Positions 28,192 to 37,175 are shown, counted from the stretch's first letter. The stretch: DNA of 64,000 nt from Rhizobium giardinii bv. giardinii H152 (GCF_000379605.1 NZ_KB902646.1:1-64000), one strand, 5' to 3'. The notes: generated by a model not told the origin, from the sequence alone. A program made the numbers and translations.

Positions 28192-29271
28192 CTACGCGAA
28201 AGCGGGGTAGTCCGTGTACCCTGCAGCGCCACCGCCATACAGCGTGGCCGGGTTCATCTGCGCCAAGGGCGCGCCGCTTTGCAGTCGTTCCACCAGATCG
28301 GGGTTGGCGATAAACGGCCGGCCGAAGGCAAACAGATCCGCCTTGCCCTCGGCAAGATGCGACGAGGCAAGTTCGAGATCATAGCCATTGTTGGCGATAT
28401 AGGTCTTGCTGAAGCGACGGCGCAGCGATTCGAAGTCGAATCGCGCGATGTCGCGCGTGCCGCCTGTGGCGCCCTCGACGACATGAAGGTAGACGATACC
28501 AAGCGCGTCGAGTTGATCGACGATGTAGTTGAACTGCGCCTGGGGGTCACTGCTCGAGATGCCATTGGCGGGCGAGACAGGCGAGATCCGGATGCCGGTG
28601 CGTTCGGCGCCGATTTCCTCGACAACCGCAGCCGTGACTTCCAACATCAGTCGGGCGCGGTTTTCCACCGAGCCGCCATAGGCGTCTGTCCGAACATTGG
28701 AGCCGTCCCTGGCGAACTGGTCGAGCAGATAGCCGTTGGCGCCGTGAATCTCGACGCCGTCGAAACCGGCGTTAATGGCGTTGGCTGCCGCCTGCCGGAA
28801 GTCGTTGACGATCCCCGCAAGCTCGTTGAGGTCAAGCGCCCGGGGTTGCGAAACGTCGACGAAGGCATTGTTGACGAAGGTCTTGGTTTCCGCCCGGATC
28901 GCGGAGGGTGCAACCGGTGCTGCGCCGTTTGGCTGAAGATCGACATGGCTGACGCGGCCGACATGCCAGAGCTGCAGGAAGATGTGGCCACCCTTCTCGT
29001 GTATGGCAGTGGTGACCTTACGCCAGCCGTCGATCTGGGCCTGGGTATAGATGCCCGGCGTGTCCTGGTAGCCCTGCCCCTGCTGCGAGATCTGCGTGGC
29101 CTCTGAAATGATCAGCCCGGCCGAGGCGCGCTGGCCGTAATAGTCTGCAGTCAGGTCGCCGGCAACGAAGCCCGGGCCGGCGCGGTTGCGTGTCAGGGGC
29201 GCCATCACGATGCGATTGGCAAGGGTCAAGGAGCCGAGGCTATAGGGTTCAAAGAGCGTCTTCTTGGTCAA
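28192..29271 (-). CDS. nemA: Alkene reductase, Old Yellow Enzyme family (NemA-like)
   Basis: 359 residues, the standard OYE length. Hallmarks are LFEPYSLGSLTLANRIVMAP with the following LTRNRA, LQLWHVGRVSH, the FMN and substrate region GFDGVEIHGANGYLLDQFA, and the late LFAFGRPFIANPDLVERL. Such FMN enzymes reduce activated C=C bonds, nitro compounds and maleimides with NADPH. It lies 56 bases downstream of an SDR gene in the same direction; the divergent TetR regulator upstream probably controls both, as in many electrophile-response loci. Confidence 0.92.
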   Translation of the reverse strand: MTKKTLFEPYSLGSLTLANRIVMAPLTRNRAGPGFVAGDLTADYYGQRASAGLIISEATQISQQGQGYQDTPGIYTQAQIDGWRKVTTAIHEKGGHIFLQLWHVGRVSHVDLQPNGAAPVAPSAIRAETKTFVNNAFVDVSQPRALDLNELAGIVNDFRQAAANAINAGFDGVEIHGANGYLLDQFARDGSNVRTDAYGGSVENRARLMLEVTAAVVEEIGAERTGIRISPVSPANGISSSDPQAQFNYIVDQLDALGIVYLHVVEGATGGTRDIARFDFESLRRRFSKTYIANNGYDLELASSHLAEGKADLFAFGRPFIANPDLVERLQSGAPLAQMNPATLYGGGAAGYTDYPAFA

Positions 29272-29327
29272 GGTTCACCTGTGGTGTTGCCGCCGCAGCG
29301 GCCTGTCTACGGTTTGTTGGATGGTGC

Positions 29328-30116
29328 TCAGGCGACGGGACGGTACCGTTCGGCAGGATGTGCGTTGCCAAAATTGGCAAGCATGGTCTTTCGCCCGGCC
29401 TCGAACGCGTCCCACTGGCCGGCATCAGGAAGCGGGGGAATAGTCACCGGCTCGCGGCGGTCGAAGCCGACCAGCGCCGCATCCACCAGGTCTCCGACCT
29501 CCATGACGTTGTTCAGTGCGTTGACGTCGGCGCCAACATGCTCCCAGATCTCGGTTCGGGTCGTGGCGGGAAGCACGGCCTGGACGTAGACGCCCTTCGG
29601 CCCGAGTTCGAGGCTGAGCCCCTGAGACAGGAACAGGACAAAGGCCTTGGTCGCGCCGTAGACCGTCATGCCGAACTCCGGCGCCAGGCCCACCACTGAG
29701 CCGATATTGACGATTGCCCCCTTCCCGCTCTTGGCAAGTCGCGGGGCAATCGCGCTGGCAAGTCGGACAGGTGCGGTCGCGTTGAGCGCAACAAGCCGGG
29801 ACATCTCGTCCGTGCTCTGTTCGATGAAGGTTCCACCAATGGCCGTTCCGGCATTGTTGATGAGAATGCCGATGCTGTCATCGTCGTGCAATCTGGTCTC
29901 GACCTTGGCGAGATCAACCGGTTGCGTGAGATCTGCCTGCATGATGTCGATCGCCACGCCGGCTTCCCGACGCAGCCGGCTCGCCACGGCCTCGAGGCGC
30001 GCCACGTCGCGGGCGACCAGCACGAGATCGTGCCCGCGCCGCGCAAAACGATCGGCATAGGTGGCGCCGATGCCGGTCGAAGCGCCGGTAATGAGGACTG
30101 CAGGAATTGTACTCAT
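29328..30116 (-). CDS. Short-chain dehydrogenase/reductase
   Basis: 262 residues from the ATG at 30116; the in-frame extension to 30191 consists of promoter-like sequence and is rejected. TGASTGIG is the NAD(P) motif, ILINNAGTA the NAG motif, and the catalytic Tyr-Lys lies in YGATKAFV with Ser upstream in INIGSV. Cofactor and substrate are unknown. It is the first gene of the SDR-OYE pair and faces the TetR regulator. Confidence 0.9.
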   Translation of the reverse strand: MSTIPAVLITGASTGIGATYADRFARRGHDLVLVARDVARLEAVASRLRREAGVAIDIMQADLTQPVDLAKVETRLHDDDSIGILINNAGTAIGGTFIEQSTDEMSRLVALNATAPVRLASAIAPRLAKSGKGAIVNIGSVVGLAPEFGMTVYGATKAFVLFLSQGLSLELGPKGVYVQAVLPATTRTEIWEHVGADVNALNNVMEVGDLVDAALVGFDRREPVTIPPLPDAGQWDAFEAGRKTMLANFGNAHPAERYRPVA

Positions 30117-30177
30117 AGGATTGCTCTTTTCCGTAACGGAACCTATATTCATGATCATCATCATGATTGCCGTAAAT

Positions 30178-30191
30178 ATGATAGCTATCAT
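30178..30191. promoter_or_regulatory. Perfect palindrome, candidate TetR operator
   Basis: ATGATAGCTATCAT is a perfect 14-base palindrome in the 110-base gap between the SDR and the divergent TetR gene. A second symmetric run (ATGATCATCATCATGAT) lies 18 bases nearer the SDR gene. The location suits autorepression and control of the SDR-OYE operon. Confidence 0.6.
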
Positions 30192-30226
30192 GTAAATGTC
30201 AACGATGGTTTGGGAGAATTTTAAGA

Positions 30227-30775
30227 ATGAAGGTCAGCCGAGAACAAATGGCGGAGAACCGACGCCGGATCCTGGATGTTGCCAGCCGGCTGTTTCGCGA
30301 CAAGGGGTTCGATGCCGTCAGCGTGGCGGAGGTCATGAAGGCGGCCGGTCTCACACATGGCGGCTTTTATGGACATTTCAGTTCAAAGGACGATCTGGTC
30401 GCACAGACCCTTGCCCATGCCCTTGCTGCAGACACCGTTGGGGGAGGCGATTTCCACGCTTATGTCGGCTCCTATCTTTCACCTCGCCATCGCGACAACG
30501 CCGCCGGTGGTTGCCCGACCGCCGGTCTCGCCGCGGCCATTCGCCACCAGACGCCAGCGGCACGCTCTGCCATGGCGGAAGGGCTGCGCGCTCAGATCGC
30601 CCGGATCGACAAGGCACTCCCGCAATCGGATCCGGCGCACCGGCGGCGCGCCGCAATCGGAAGCTGGGCAGCGATGGTGGGCGCGGTCATCCTCGCCCGG
30701 GCGATCGATGATCCTGAACTGTCGGACGAGGTCTTGGAGCAGACGCGCGCATGGATTGATAGCAGCGTGAATTAA
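30227..30775 (+). CDS. TetR/AcrR-family regulator
   Basis: 182 residues. The helix-turn-helix reads ILDVASRLFRDKGFDAVSVAEVMKAAGLTHGGFYGHFSSKD, the common pattern of TetR regulators sitting beside reductases. The C-terminal ligand domain contains GCPTAGLAAAI, seen in this subgroup. It faces the SDR-OYE operon with a palindrome between them and most likely represses both directions until an electrophile or its product binds. Confidence 0.9.
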   Translation: MKVSREQMAENRRRILDVASRLFRDKGFDAVSVAEVMKAAGLTHGGFYGHFSSKDDLVAQTLAHALAADTVGGGDFHAYVGSYLSPRHRDNAAGGCPTAGLAAAIRHQTPAARSAMAEGLRAQIARIDKALPQSDPAHRRRAAIGSWAAMVGAVILARAIDDPELSDEVLEQTRAWIDSSVN

Positions 30776-30950
30776 GCCGCGAGGCTCTCCTAACGAAAAC
30801 ATTGAAAAATTGTGTGGAGCATAAAGTCGCTCACAGCCTTGTCTTCGTCGTGAACAAAACTGACCGCGAAGAGACGCATGTCCCGCAGGCAAAGCAGCAT
30901 CCCCCTCGAAATGGCGTTCGATTGTCCGCCGAGTTGTCTCGCAGCCCTAT

Positions 30951-33596
30951 TTAAGCCGCAACGGAGGCGCGGCAGGACGAAAGTACCTCGTCCCATTGGC
31001 GATCGGCCCCCTTTTTGCTGACACGGGTGAATCGCTCGTCGCCCGACGCTTTGCGGACCGCAGACACGATTCTTTGAAAATCGACATCATCTGTCGGCTC
31101 AAACCGAACTCCTAGCCGAGCGAGACGACCGTTTACAGCCCCGATAATTTCTGCAGAACCGTCCCAATCCTCCTTCACTGCGAGCACTCCGCTTATCGCT
31201 GCAATCGCGAGGTTCACTACCATTGGATAGTCATATCTCTCGCCGATGGCCAAGGCCTGGCCAGCGAGCGCTGCAGCGCTCCTCCAGTCACCGCTGTGCA
31301 GTCTAAAATGAGCAAGGTTTTGCAACAGGTGACCAGGCCAATAGGTGTCACCCAGTTCGTCGAGCAGTTTGAGGGCCTCAAGATAGTAGGCTTCAGCAGC
31401 AGCCTCGTCCCCCTCAGCGCGTGTCCCTTCCCCAATTGCAATCAGGGCAAGCACGGTTCCATAGTCATCGCCAATGAGCCTCGACAGGTCCAATGACTGC
31501 GCAATCAACATGCCCCCTGCCTCAGGATCGCCTGAGGTGGCTTTCGCGATGCCGGCAACAATTCCTGCAGTTGCGATGCCGGGCTTGTTCCCCAGCTCGC
31601 AGTAGATTCGGTGACTTTCAACACCATATTCACGGGCTGTTTCAGGATCACCGGACATGTATCGGATCAATGCGGCTGAGTTCAAAATTCCCGCCAGCGG
31701 CTCCGGCTCACCCGTGGTGCGCGCATGCTCCAAAGCCTTATCCGACCATGTTCTCGCTTCCGAAAACTGGCCTCTCGATATCCAAAGCCACTTCAGCGCC
31801 TCCATGAGCTTGGCGGATTGCAGGGCGCTGGATTGCCTCATGCACCAATCAAGCGCCACCCGAATGTTCCCGGCTTCCTGCATCAGGTGCTCGACAAAGT
31901 CGCGCTGATTAAACCTCATCACGTTTGGCGCGGCTGATAGAACAAGGTCGGTAAAATAATCCGCCTGACGCATCCGCATAGTGTTGTACTCGCCCGACTC
32001 TCGCAGTTTATCGAGCGCAAAATCGCGAACCGTATCCAGCATGTTGAGGCGCGGCTGACCCAGCGCCGTCTTTCTGAACAACAGGCTCTTGTCCAAAAGA
32101 GCTTCCACGGCGTCAACGACGTCGGCGTCGTGGTTGAACAGGGATTCGATGGCATGGAGATCGAACCCGCCATTTAACACAGCCGACGCGTAAAAAACCC
32201 GACGCTGACTTTCTGTCAGGAGACGGTCACTCCATCCGATCATCAGACGAAGGGTGCGGTGACGGGGGTCGATATCCCGCGCCTTGCTCCGAAGGTCTTG
32301 CGTTGAGGTTCGAAGCCGCTCCTCCAGCTCTGCTACACCCAGGAGCCCCACATGCGAGGCTGCCAGTTCAAGCGCCAGCGGTAGCCCGTCAAGTCTCCGG
32401 CATATCCTGGAGACCAAACCTGCTGTGTCATCTCCCAATCTGAAATCTGGCCGTTCGCGGTGCACGAAATACTCAAAGAGCTGCACGGATGGGTTCTTTT
32501 GAATCTGATCGAAGCCCGCCCCTTCATCGGGAGGGCTGAGGGGAGGTACGACAAATTCGACCTCGGAGCGCAATTTGAGCGGCTCACGGCTGGTGGTCAC
32601 AATGGTGACAGCCGGGCAGCGCCTGAGGATGCTGTTTATGACAGGAGCACCTTCGACCAGGTGCTCGAAGGTGTCGAGTATTAACAACACCTCAGCACCG
32701 CCGAGCGCGTTGCACACCGTTTCTATGGCGGAGATGCCGGGTACCTCCTGCAAACCAACGGCCTTGCAGATCTCTGAACCGATTAAATCCGGACTGTCAA
32801 TTTCTTGCAACTGCACGAAGAACACTCCCCGTGAAAAGGAGCTTAATGCTGATCTGCCAGCGTGGATCGCCAAGCTGGTCTTGCCCACACCCCCGGCACC
32901 CGTCAGCGTAACGAATCGGCTCTGTTTATCTGCAATGATTCGCTCGAGCCGTTCCATTTCAGAGCGTCGACCATGGAGAACTGACACATCGGACGGGAGG
33001 TTCGTGCGATTCGCGCCAATAGATGAGACGGGTGCAAAATCGCTTTGCAATCCCGGGATCACCAGATCGAACAGCGCTTCAGGATATCGAAGGTCCTTGA
33101 GCCGATGAAATCCGAGATCGCGTATTTCCACATTCGCCCCGATAGGGCCTTCTGCTATCGCATCGCGGACCACATGCGAAATGACGATCTGACCTCCGTG
33201 CGCCACGGACGCGATCCGAGCCGCACGATGCACCTCTATCCCGGTTATGGCAGTGTCGTGTCTTCTCACCTTTCCGGAATGCAGCCCCATCCGGACCAGA
33301 GGCTTGCATCCTTGAGCCCATTCCTCTTTCGTCAGCGCGTATTGCGCGTCAATCGCTGCCTGAACCCCTTGGGCGGAGGCAGGAAAGAGCGCGAACACAG
33401 AATCTCCAACCACGTTTATTTCCTCGCCACCGTAAGAGTAGATGGCGTTGCGCAAAAGCTCATTGTGCCGAAGGAGCATCTCATCGTAGAGATCGGGATA
33501 AGAATCCACCAGGTTTGTCGATCCCTCGATGTCAGTAAAAAGCATGCAAACGCTGTCGTCTGTTGGTTGAGGCCGGCTTTCTATTTGGGTTGCCAC
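30951..33596 (-). CDS. Class III nucleotidyl cyclase fused to STAND ATPase and TPR repeats
   Basis: 881 residues from GTG 33596, preceded by GGGAGG; the frame extends to an ATG at 33659 without support. The order is a class III cyclase domain (residues ~15-180: MLFTDIEGSTNL with the first metal Asp, NVVGDSVFALF with the second, HRAARIASVAHGG), an NB-ARC/STAND ATPase (Walker A TGAGGVGKTS, Walker B VLLILDTFEHL, GLPLALELAA) and C-terminal helical TPR-like repeats. Such fusions act as signal-responsive switches; whether cAMP is made is unknown. The gene overlaps the TfuA gene by 16 bases, tying it to the peptide-modification operon. It could be the regulator or an effector sensor. Confidence 0.88.
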   Translation of the reverse strand: MATQIESRPQPTDDSVCMLFTDIEGSTNLVDSYPDLYDEMLLRHNELLRNAIYSYGGEEINVVGDSVFALFPASAQGVQAAIDAQYALTKEEWAQGCKPLVRMGLHSGKVRRHDTAITGIEVHRAARIASVAHGGQIVISHVVRDAIAEGPIGANVEIRDLGFHRLKDLRYPEALFDLVIPGLQSDFAPVSSIGANRTNLPSDVSVLHGRRSEMERLERIIADKQSRFVTLTGAGGVGKTSLAIHAGRSALSSFSRGVFFVQLQEIDSPDLIGSEICKAVGLQEVPGISAIETVCNALGGAEVLLILDTFEHLVEGAPVINSILRRCPAVTIVTTSREPLKLRSEVEFVVPPLSPPDEGAGFDQIQKNPSVQLFEYFVHRERPDFRLGDDTAGLVSRICRRLDGLPLALELAASHVGLLGVAELEERLRTSTQDLRSKARDIDPRHRTLRLMIGWSDRLLTESQRRVFYASAVLNGGFDLHAIESLFNHDADVVDAVEALLDKSLLFRKTALGQPRLNMLDTVRDFALDKLRESGEYNTMRMRQADYFTDLVLSAAPNVMRFNQRDFVEHLMQEAGNIRVALDWCMRQSSALQSAKLMEALKWLWISRGQFSEARTWSDKALEHARTTGEPEPLAGILNSAALIRYMSGDPETAREYGVESHRIYCELGNKPGIATAGIVAGIAKATSGDPEAGGMLIAQSLDLSRLIGDDYGTVLALIAIGEGTRAEGDEAAAEAYYLEALKLLDELGDTYWPGHLLQNLAHFRLHSGDWRSAAALAGQALAIGERYDYPMVVNLAIAAISGVLAVKEDWDGSAEIIGAVNGRLARLGVRFEPTDDVDFQRIVSAVRKASGDERFTRVSKKGADRQWDEVLSSCRASVAA

Positions 33597-34771
33597 AACA
33601 ACACCTCCCTCGGAGTTGTCGCCTGACCGGGTGCGAACAGAAAAGTCCGTCGAACACACTTGGTCAGAGCTAGTTGGGTGCGATGTATGCTTAGCCGTTC
33701 TGCGTACGACGGGTCGTTTGCTATGCTTATGAGGAGCTCATTCCACGAACCGACACCATGAGCGTTTACCAACTGGTGTTCAGCCTGCCGGAGATCCTCG
33801 ATACTGGGCCGAAGGCCACATCGCCGAGCCTCGGAGATGGCCCTCTTGAAGACGTCGAACCTCATCAGTTCGGCCTCTAGCTCGCCCGAGCCGTCAAGAA
33901 TATTCCAAACTGATGTGATCGGCGCCACCAATTCGCCGTTGCGCCCGGTAATTTCACTGTGCAACCATCTGTATGCCTTGCCGGAGCAGCAAAGCCATTC
34001 GATGAATTCAGGCTCAATCTGCTGCCGACCAGCACCACTCAGCGGGTCTGCAGGTCTCTCCCTGCCATCGCCTAAGAGTCCAAACAGCTGAGATGAACTG
34101 GATCGGCGGAGCGGCGCTTTACGGGCCTCTCGCATTTTCGAGACCCGCTTTGCAGCCAGAATAGCGTCGGCGCGCTTTGTGTCTATCTCGCTTAAGAAGT
34201 CGAGAACCTCGCTAGAGAGAGAACACCCGGCCCCCTGATAAGCGCGCGGCCAAGTCCGCAGAGTAAAATGAAGCGATTGCGCCGCCGAAATAATTTTCTC
34301 AGCCTCGAGCGCTCTCACGAGACCTTTCCTGGTCGCCCGTCGCAGAGCGATCCGCATGTTGATCAATGGTTCTGTAAGCGGCGGAAAGGGCAAGTCCTCG
34401 CGGAACAGGACTGCCACTTCGTCCTCGGCGGATATTGTCCGATCCTTGAAGAGTCGAAATATGATCCCAACGCCATGCACGCCCGCCGGAAAGCAATCCG
34501 CGGCTCGTAGCGCGCCCATGCTGGAGGCGCCAACCACAACCGCCCCATCCCGGACAACATCAACGACCTCGCGTGGCGAAATGGAAAGGACGTTGCCAAA
34601 TGCGCCGTCGATGATCAAAAAGAATTGGTGCTTCAGGATACGATAAGCATAAAGGTCCCCTCGCCTCGCTGGAGGTCTTATGATCGCGTCAGGCAAAATG
34701 GACAGGATATCTGAAGCAGGGGCGCTTGGGCCCAAAAATACGACCGGCGGCATCCGCATCGTCGCGGTCAT
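33581..34771 (-). CDS. TfuA-like protein (thioamidation partner of YcaO)
   Basis: 396 residues. The N-terminal half is a TfuA domain: VVFLGPSAP, RPPARRGDLYAYRI, FLIIDGAFG and VVVGASSMGALRAADC, then EPLINMRIALRRATRKG. The C-terminal half has no recognised domain. TfuA, named from the trifolitoxin locus, partners YcaO to put thioamides into peptides such as thioviridamide and into methyl-coenzyme M reductase. Its ATG overlaps the YcaO stop as TAATG, so the two are coupled. Family call is strong; the product chemistry is inferred. Confidence 0.88.
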   Translation of the reverse strand: MTATMRMPPVVFLGPSAPASDILSILPDAIIRPPARRGDLYAYRILKHQFFLIIDGAFGNVLSISPREVVDVVRDGAVVVGASSMGALRAADCFPAGVHGVGIIFRLFKDRTISAEDEVAVLFREDLPFPPLTEPLINMRIALRRATRKGLVRALEAEKIISAAQSLHFTLRTWPRAYQGAGCSLSSEVLDFLSEIDTKRADAILAAKRVSKMREARKAPLRRSSSSQLFGLLGDGRERPADPLSGAGRQQIEPEFIEWLCCSGKAYRWLHSEITGRNGELVAPITSVWNILDGSGELEAELMRFDVFKRAISEARRCGLRPSIEDLRQAEHQLVNAHGVGSWNELLISIANDPSYAERLSIHRTQLALTKCVRRTFLFAPGQATTPREVLLWQPK

Positions 34772-36000
34772 TACAACAGGTGCCTTGCACTTCGCCAGCC
34801 GACACGACAGTGGTCTATGGTAAAGAGCGAAAGACCGGGGACGCGCACTCTTACAACAGGCAGGCCCAAGGATTTCAGGCTCATGTCGATTACGATGACC
34901 TGCGTCAGCCCTAGGGACTTTAGTCTCTCTATTATGAATTGCAGTTCTGTCTCGAGGTCCGGCAAGTTTGTGTCAGGAATCGTCGAGAAGTCATGCTCCG
35001 CCCCAGAATTCCAAGACGTGTGTTCGGTAGCCCGCCGCGAGGCTGGTACCTGATTGTAAGAGTCACGGGCACCGTGAATAACCCCGAGCCGTGATTGGAA
35101 GGATTCGAGGATAGCATGTGTAACGGCGGCTCCGGCCAGAAGGTCGGCGCCCCAACCCTCAACGACGAGCGGCATAGGCCCAGCGGCACCACAGAAGAAT
35201 GGATCTATCAGCGTGCTCGAGATGACTGGAACCTCAAGGTCGGTCGTCAGATCTTCCAGTATGAGTTTTAGGTTTGCTTTTTGGGCGCGCTCCGCGAGCG
35301 CCTTGGGTATGGGAGGAAGTGAGCCCAGATCAATCCTGCGTCGACCAGGCCCAGCGTCCCCTTCACGTCCATACCGTTGGAAGAAGTGATGCTGACTGAC
35401 AGCATCACGTTCGACCACCTCCAGAATTGCGCTGCGCACCGCCCGGCCACGAGTGAACCCGGCAGCCAAGCCATTGGTATCGACCTGATCCAGTATGCTT
35501 TCCTTTCCAGGAGACCTCGCCAGGTCAGCCAGAACCCAAATCGGAAGCGCGCTGACCAGTTCCCAACCCTCGACCCAATCAAACGGCGAATCCGGACGAT
35601 AGCTGGTCAGCGGTGGAAGATCGAAGGACAGGGGATCTGCAACCCTGGCACCCGCGGACGTCAGCTCGATATAAGTGGCATGCCGAGACTCGCTCTCCAG
35701 CTCCTCTGCAGACACCCTCTCGACGGCCTCCATCACGGCACTGACGCGAGCCGTTTCCTCGTTCAGCCCCTTGCCTAGATGAGTGGTCAAGTCTCTTGCC
35801 AAGGGTGTGACCGCCGCAAACACAGGAGTGCCCAGGATGTCGAGCGATGTGATATCGGCTATGCGCGTTACCGGGACTTGATCGATTGTTGTTTTGAGGA
35901 ACAGCTTGCGTTTGGCCTCTTCCAAGGCGCTACGCCCCTCGTTGCGGCGGTCGTACAGCGGCCAGCGGTCCAGCAAGCTGGGCGACGCGTCAGAACCCAC
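34771..36000 (-). CDS. YcaO-domain peptide-modifying enzyme
   Basis: 409 residues from GTG 36000. ATP-site motifs of YcaO are clear: SAVMEAVERVSAEE, SAILEVVERDAVSQHHF, then AVTHAILESFQSRLGVIHGARD. The C-terminus (VGWRSARHLL) lacks the PxPxP tail of azoline-forming YcaO cyclodehydratases, which fits a TfuA-dependent thioamide-type member. No E1-like/ThiF partner or flavin dehydrogenase is nearby. The gene overlaps the small precursor-like gene by 11 bases upstream and TfuA downstream. It would activate the peptide backbone amide with ATP for sulfur or side-chain attack. Confidence 0.9.
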   Translation of the reverse strand: MGSDASPSLLDRWPLYDRRNEGRSALEEAKRKLFLKTTIDQVPVTRIADITSLDILGTPVFAAVTPLARDLTTHLGKGLNEETARVSAVMEAVERVSAEELESESRHATYIELTSAGARVADPLSFDLPPLTSYRPDSPFDWVEGWELVSALPIWVLADLARSPGKESILDQVDTNGLAAGFTRGRAVRSAILEVVERDAVSQHHFFQRYGREGDAGPGRRRIDLGSLPPIPKALAERAQKANLKLILEDLTTDLEVPVISSTLIDPFFCGAAGPMPLVVEGWGADLLAGAAVTHAILESFQSRLGVIHGARDSYNQVPASRRATEHTSWNSGAEHDFSTIPDTNLPDLETELQFIIERLKSLGLTQVIVIDMSLKSLGLPVVRVRVPGLSLFTIDHCRVGWRSARHLL

Positions 36001-36193
36001 AGATGACCTGGTGGTTCTGGTTGAGATAAATATGGGACCCGGTTTTTTGACTAAGGTTTACAAGAACCGCGATTTCAGCATCGGTAAGGTTTTCGATCGC
36101 GTCATGCACTACCTTCGGGAGCATATTCTCGTCCACGTCGGGAATGACATTTGATTTTTTCAGCTGGTCGAAATTTGACTGGAAGCCCGGCAT
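35990..36193 (-). CDS. Candidate RiPP precursor peptide
   Basis: 67 residues from the ATG at 36193, which has an excellent GAGGAG site; an in-frame ATG at 36262 has none. Residues 1-50 are acidic and helical-looking, like a RiPP leader, with the segment VVHDAIENLTDAEIAVLVNL. The last 17 residues (TGSHIYLNQNHQVICGF) are different in character: two His, three Asn/Gln pairs, one Tyr and the only Cys (C65), ending CGF, a plausible modified core. It overlaps the YcaO gene by 11 bases. No homologue was recognised; the assignment rests on position, size and layout. Confidence 0.72.
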   Translation of the reverse strand: MPGFQSNFDQLKKSNVIPDVDENMLPKVVHDAIENLTDAEIAVLVNLSQKTGSHIYLNQNHQVICGF

Positions 36194-36417
36194 TGTGATC
36201 TCCTCAGGCTCTGAACAATTTTTCGATGCTTGCGAGATTGCCGTCAGCGATTTTGGAATCATGAACCGCTGGCCGTCAGTAATAATAGGATGGCGGCTCC
36301 ATACCTGTCCAGTAATACTAAAGAGGTACGCGCCTGATAACTGGGCCGAATTTGAATAGTATCCACAATGAGCTAATATTTTCCGGTTTGGTTTGTTGCT
36401 AGCCGGTTGGTGTCTCT

Positions 36418-37122
36418 ATGGATATGCTTGAAAGACAATCGAATAGTGACTTTGTGAGGGGCAGAATTGAGCTCTGCTTGCCAGCTCTTAAGGCGGCCTT
36501 CGGCGACCTTTGGCGAACCGAACCTCACCGGGAAATGACGATTGCTTTCTTGGTCTTGCTTCATCAAATCATGCGGGCGTCGGTTCCCCTTATGCAATGC
36601 GCAGCTGAGCGGGGCGATCAGCTCGAGGGAACCGATAAGTCTGCCGCTTTGCTGGGAGGATATTATCGGCATCATATTTCCGAGGAACTGCACCACGATA
36701 CTTGGGCACTTGAGGACCTGAAGGCTGCCGGATGCGATCCTGGGCGAATTCTGTCCATCACCCCTTCAGTTGAAGTGGCACGATTGGTCGGCACCCAGTA
36801 TTATTGGGTTCATCACCATCACCCTCTTATGCTACTCGGATACATCGCAGTTCTCGAAGCTTTTCCTCCTGCGGACAATAAAATCGATGAGATTCGGGAC
36901 CGTTCGGGCCTGCCGGACTCAACGTTCAGGACTTTGAGAATTCATGGAGACCTTGATCCAACCCATAGTGCTGAGATCGATCAGACGTTTAATATGCTGC
37001 CGCTGGATCAGAAACACCTGGAAATGGTCGGCTTGAGCGTGCTCCATAGCTGCGATGCACTCGCGGCAAGCGTGCGAGCCCTGCGACCGCTCGACCTGTT
37101 TAGCGGATCGCCATTCGGCTGA
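36418..37122 (+). CDS. Haem-oxygenase-like diiron protein (iron-containing redox enzyme family)
   Basis: 234 residues. Metal-ligand-like motifs are HHISEELHHDTWALEDL (H85/H86, E89/E90, H92/H93, D94), the His run at 132-135, E147 in YIAVLEAF, and HGDLDPTHSAEID (H176, D180, H183). These match the haem-oxygenase-like diiron oxidase (HDO) superfamily, whose members do N-oxygenation, fatty-acid desaturation and peptide or amino-acid modifications. It is transcribed away from the precursor/YcaO/TfuA operon from a shared 224-base intergenic region. Co-occurrence suggests an oxidative step on the same peptide. Start could also be the second ATG at 36424. Confidence 0.75.
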   Translation: MDMLERQSNSDFVRGRIELCLPALKAAFGDLWRTEPHREMTIAFLVLLHQIMRASVPLMQCAAERGDQLEGTDKSAALLGGYYRHHISEELHHDTWALEDLKAAGCDPGRILSITPSVEVARLVGTQYYWVHHHHPLMLLGYIAVLEAFPPADNKIDEIRDRSGLPDSTFRTLRIHGDLDPTHSAEIDQTFNMLPLDQKHLEMVGLSVLHSCDALAASVRALRPLDLFSGSPFG

Positions 37123-37175
37123 CGCCGCATGTTGCCGTCGTTTTATTGCTCTAGACTGAATCGGAGGCAGACCTG

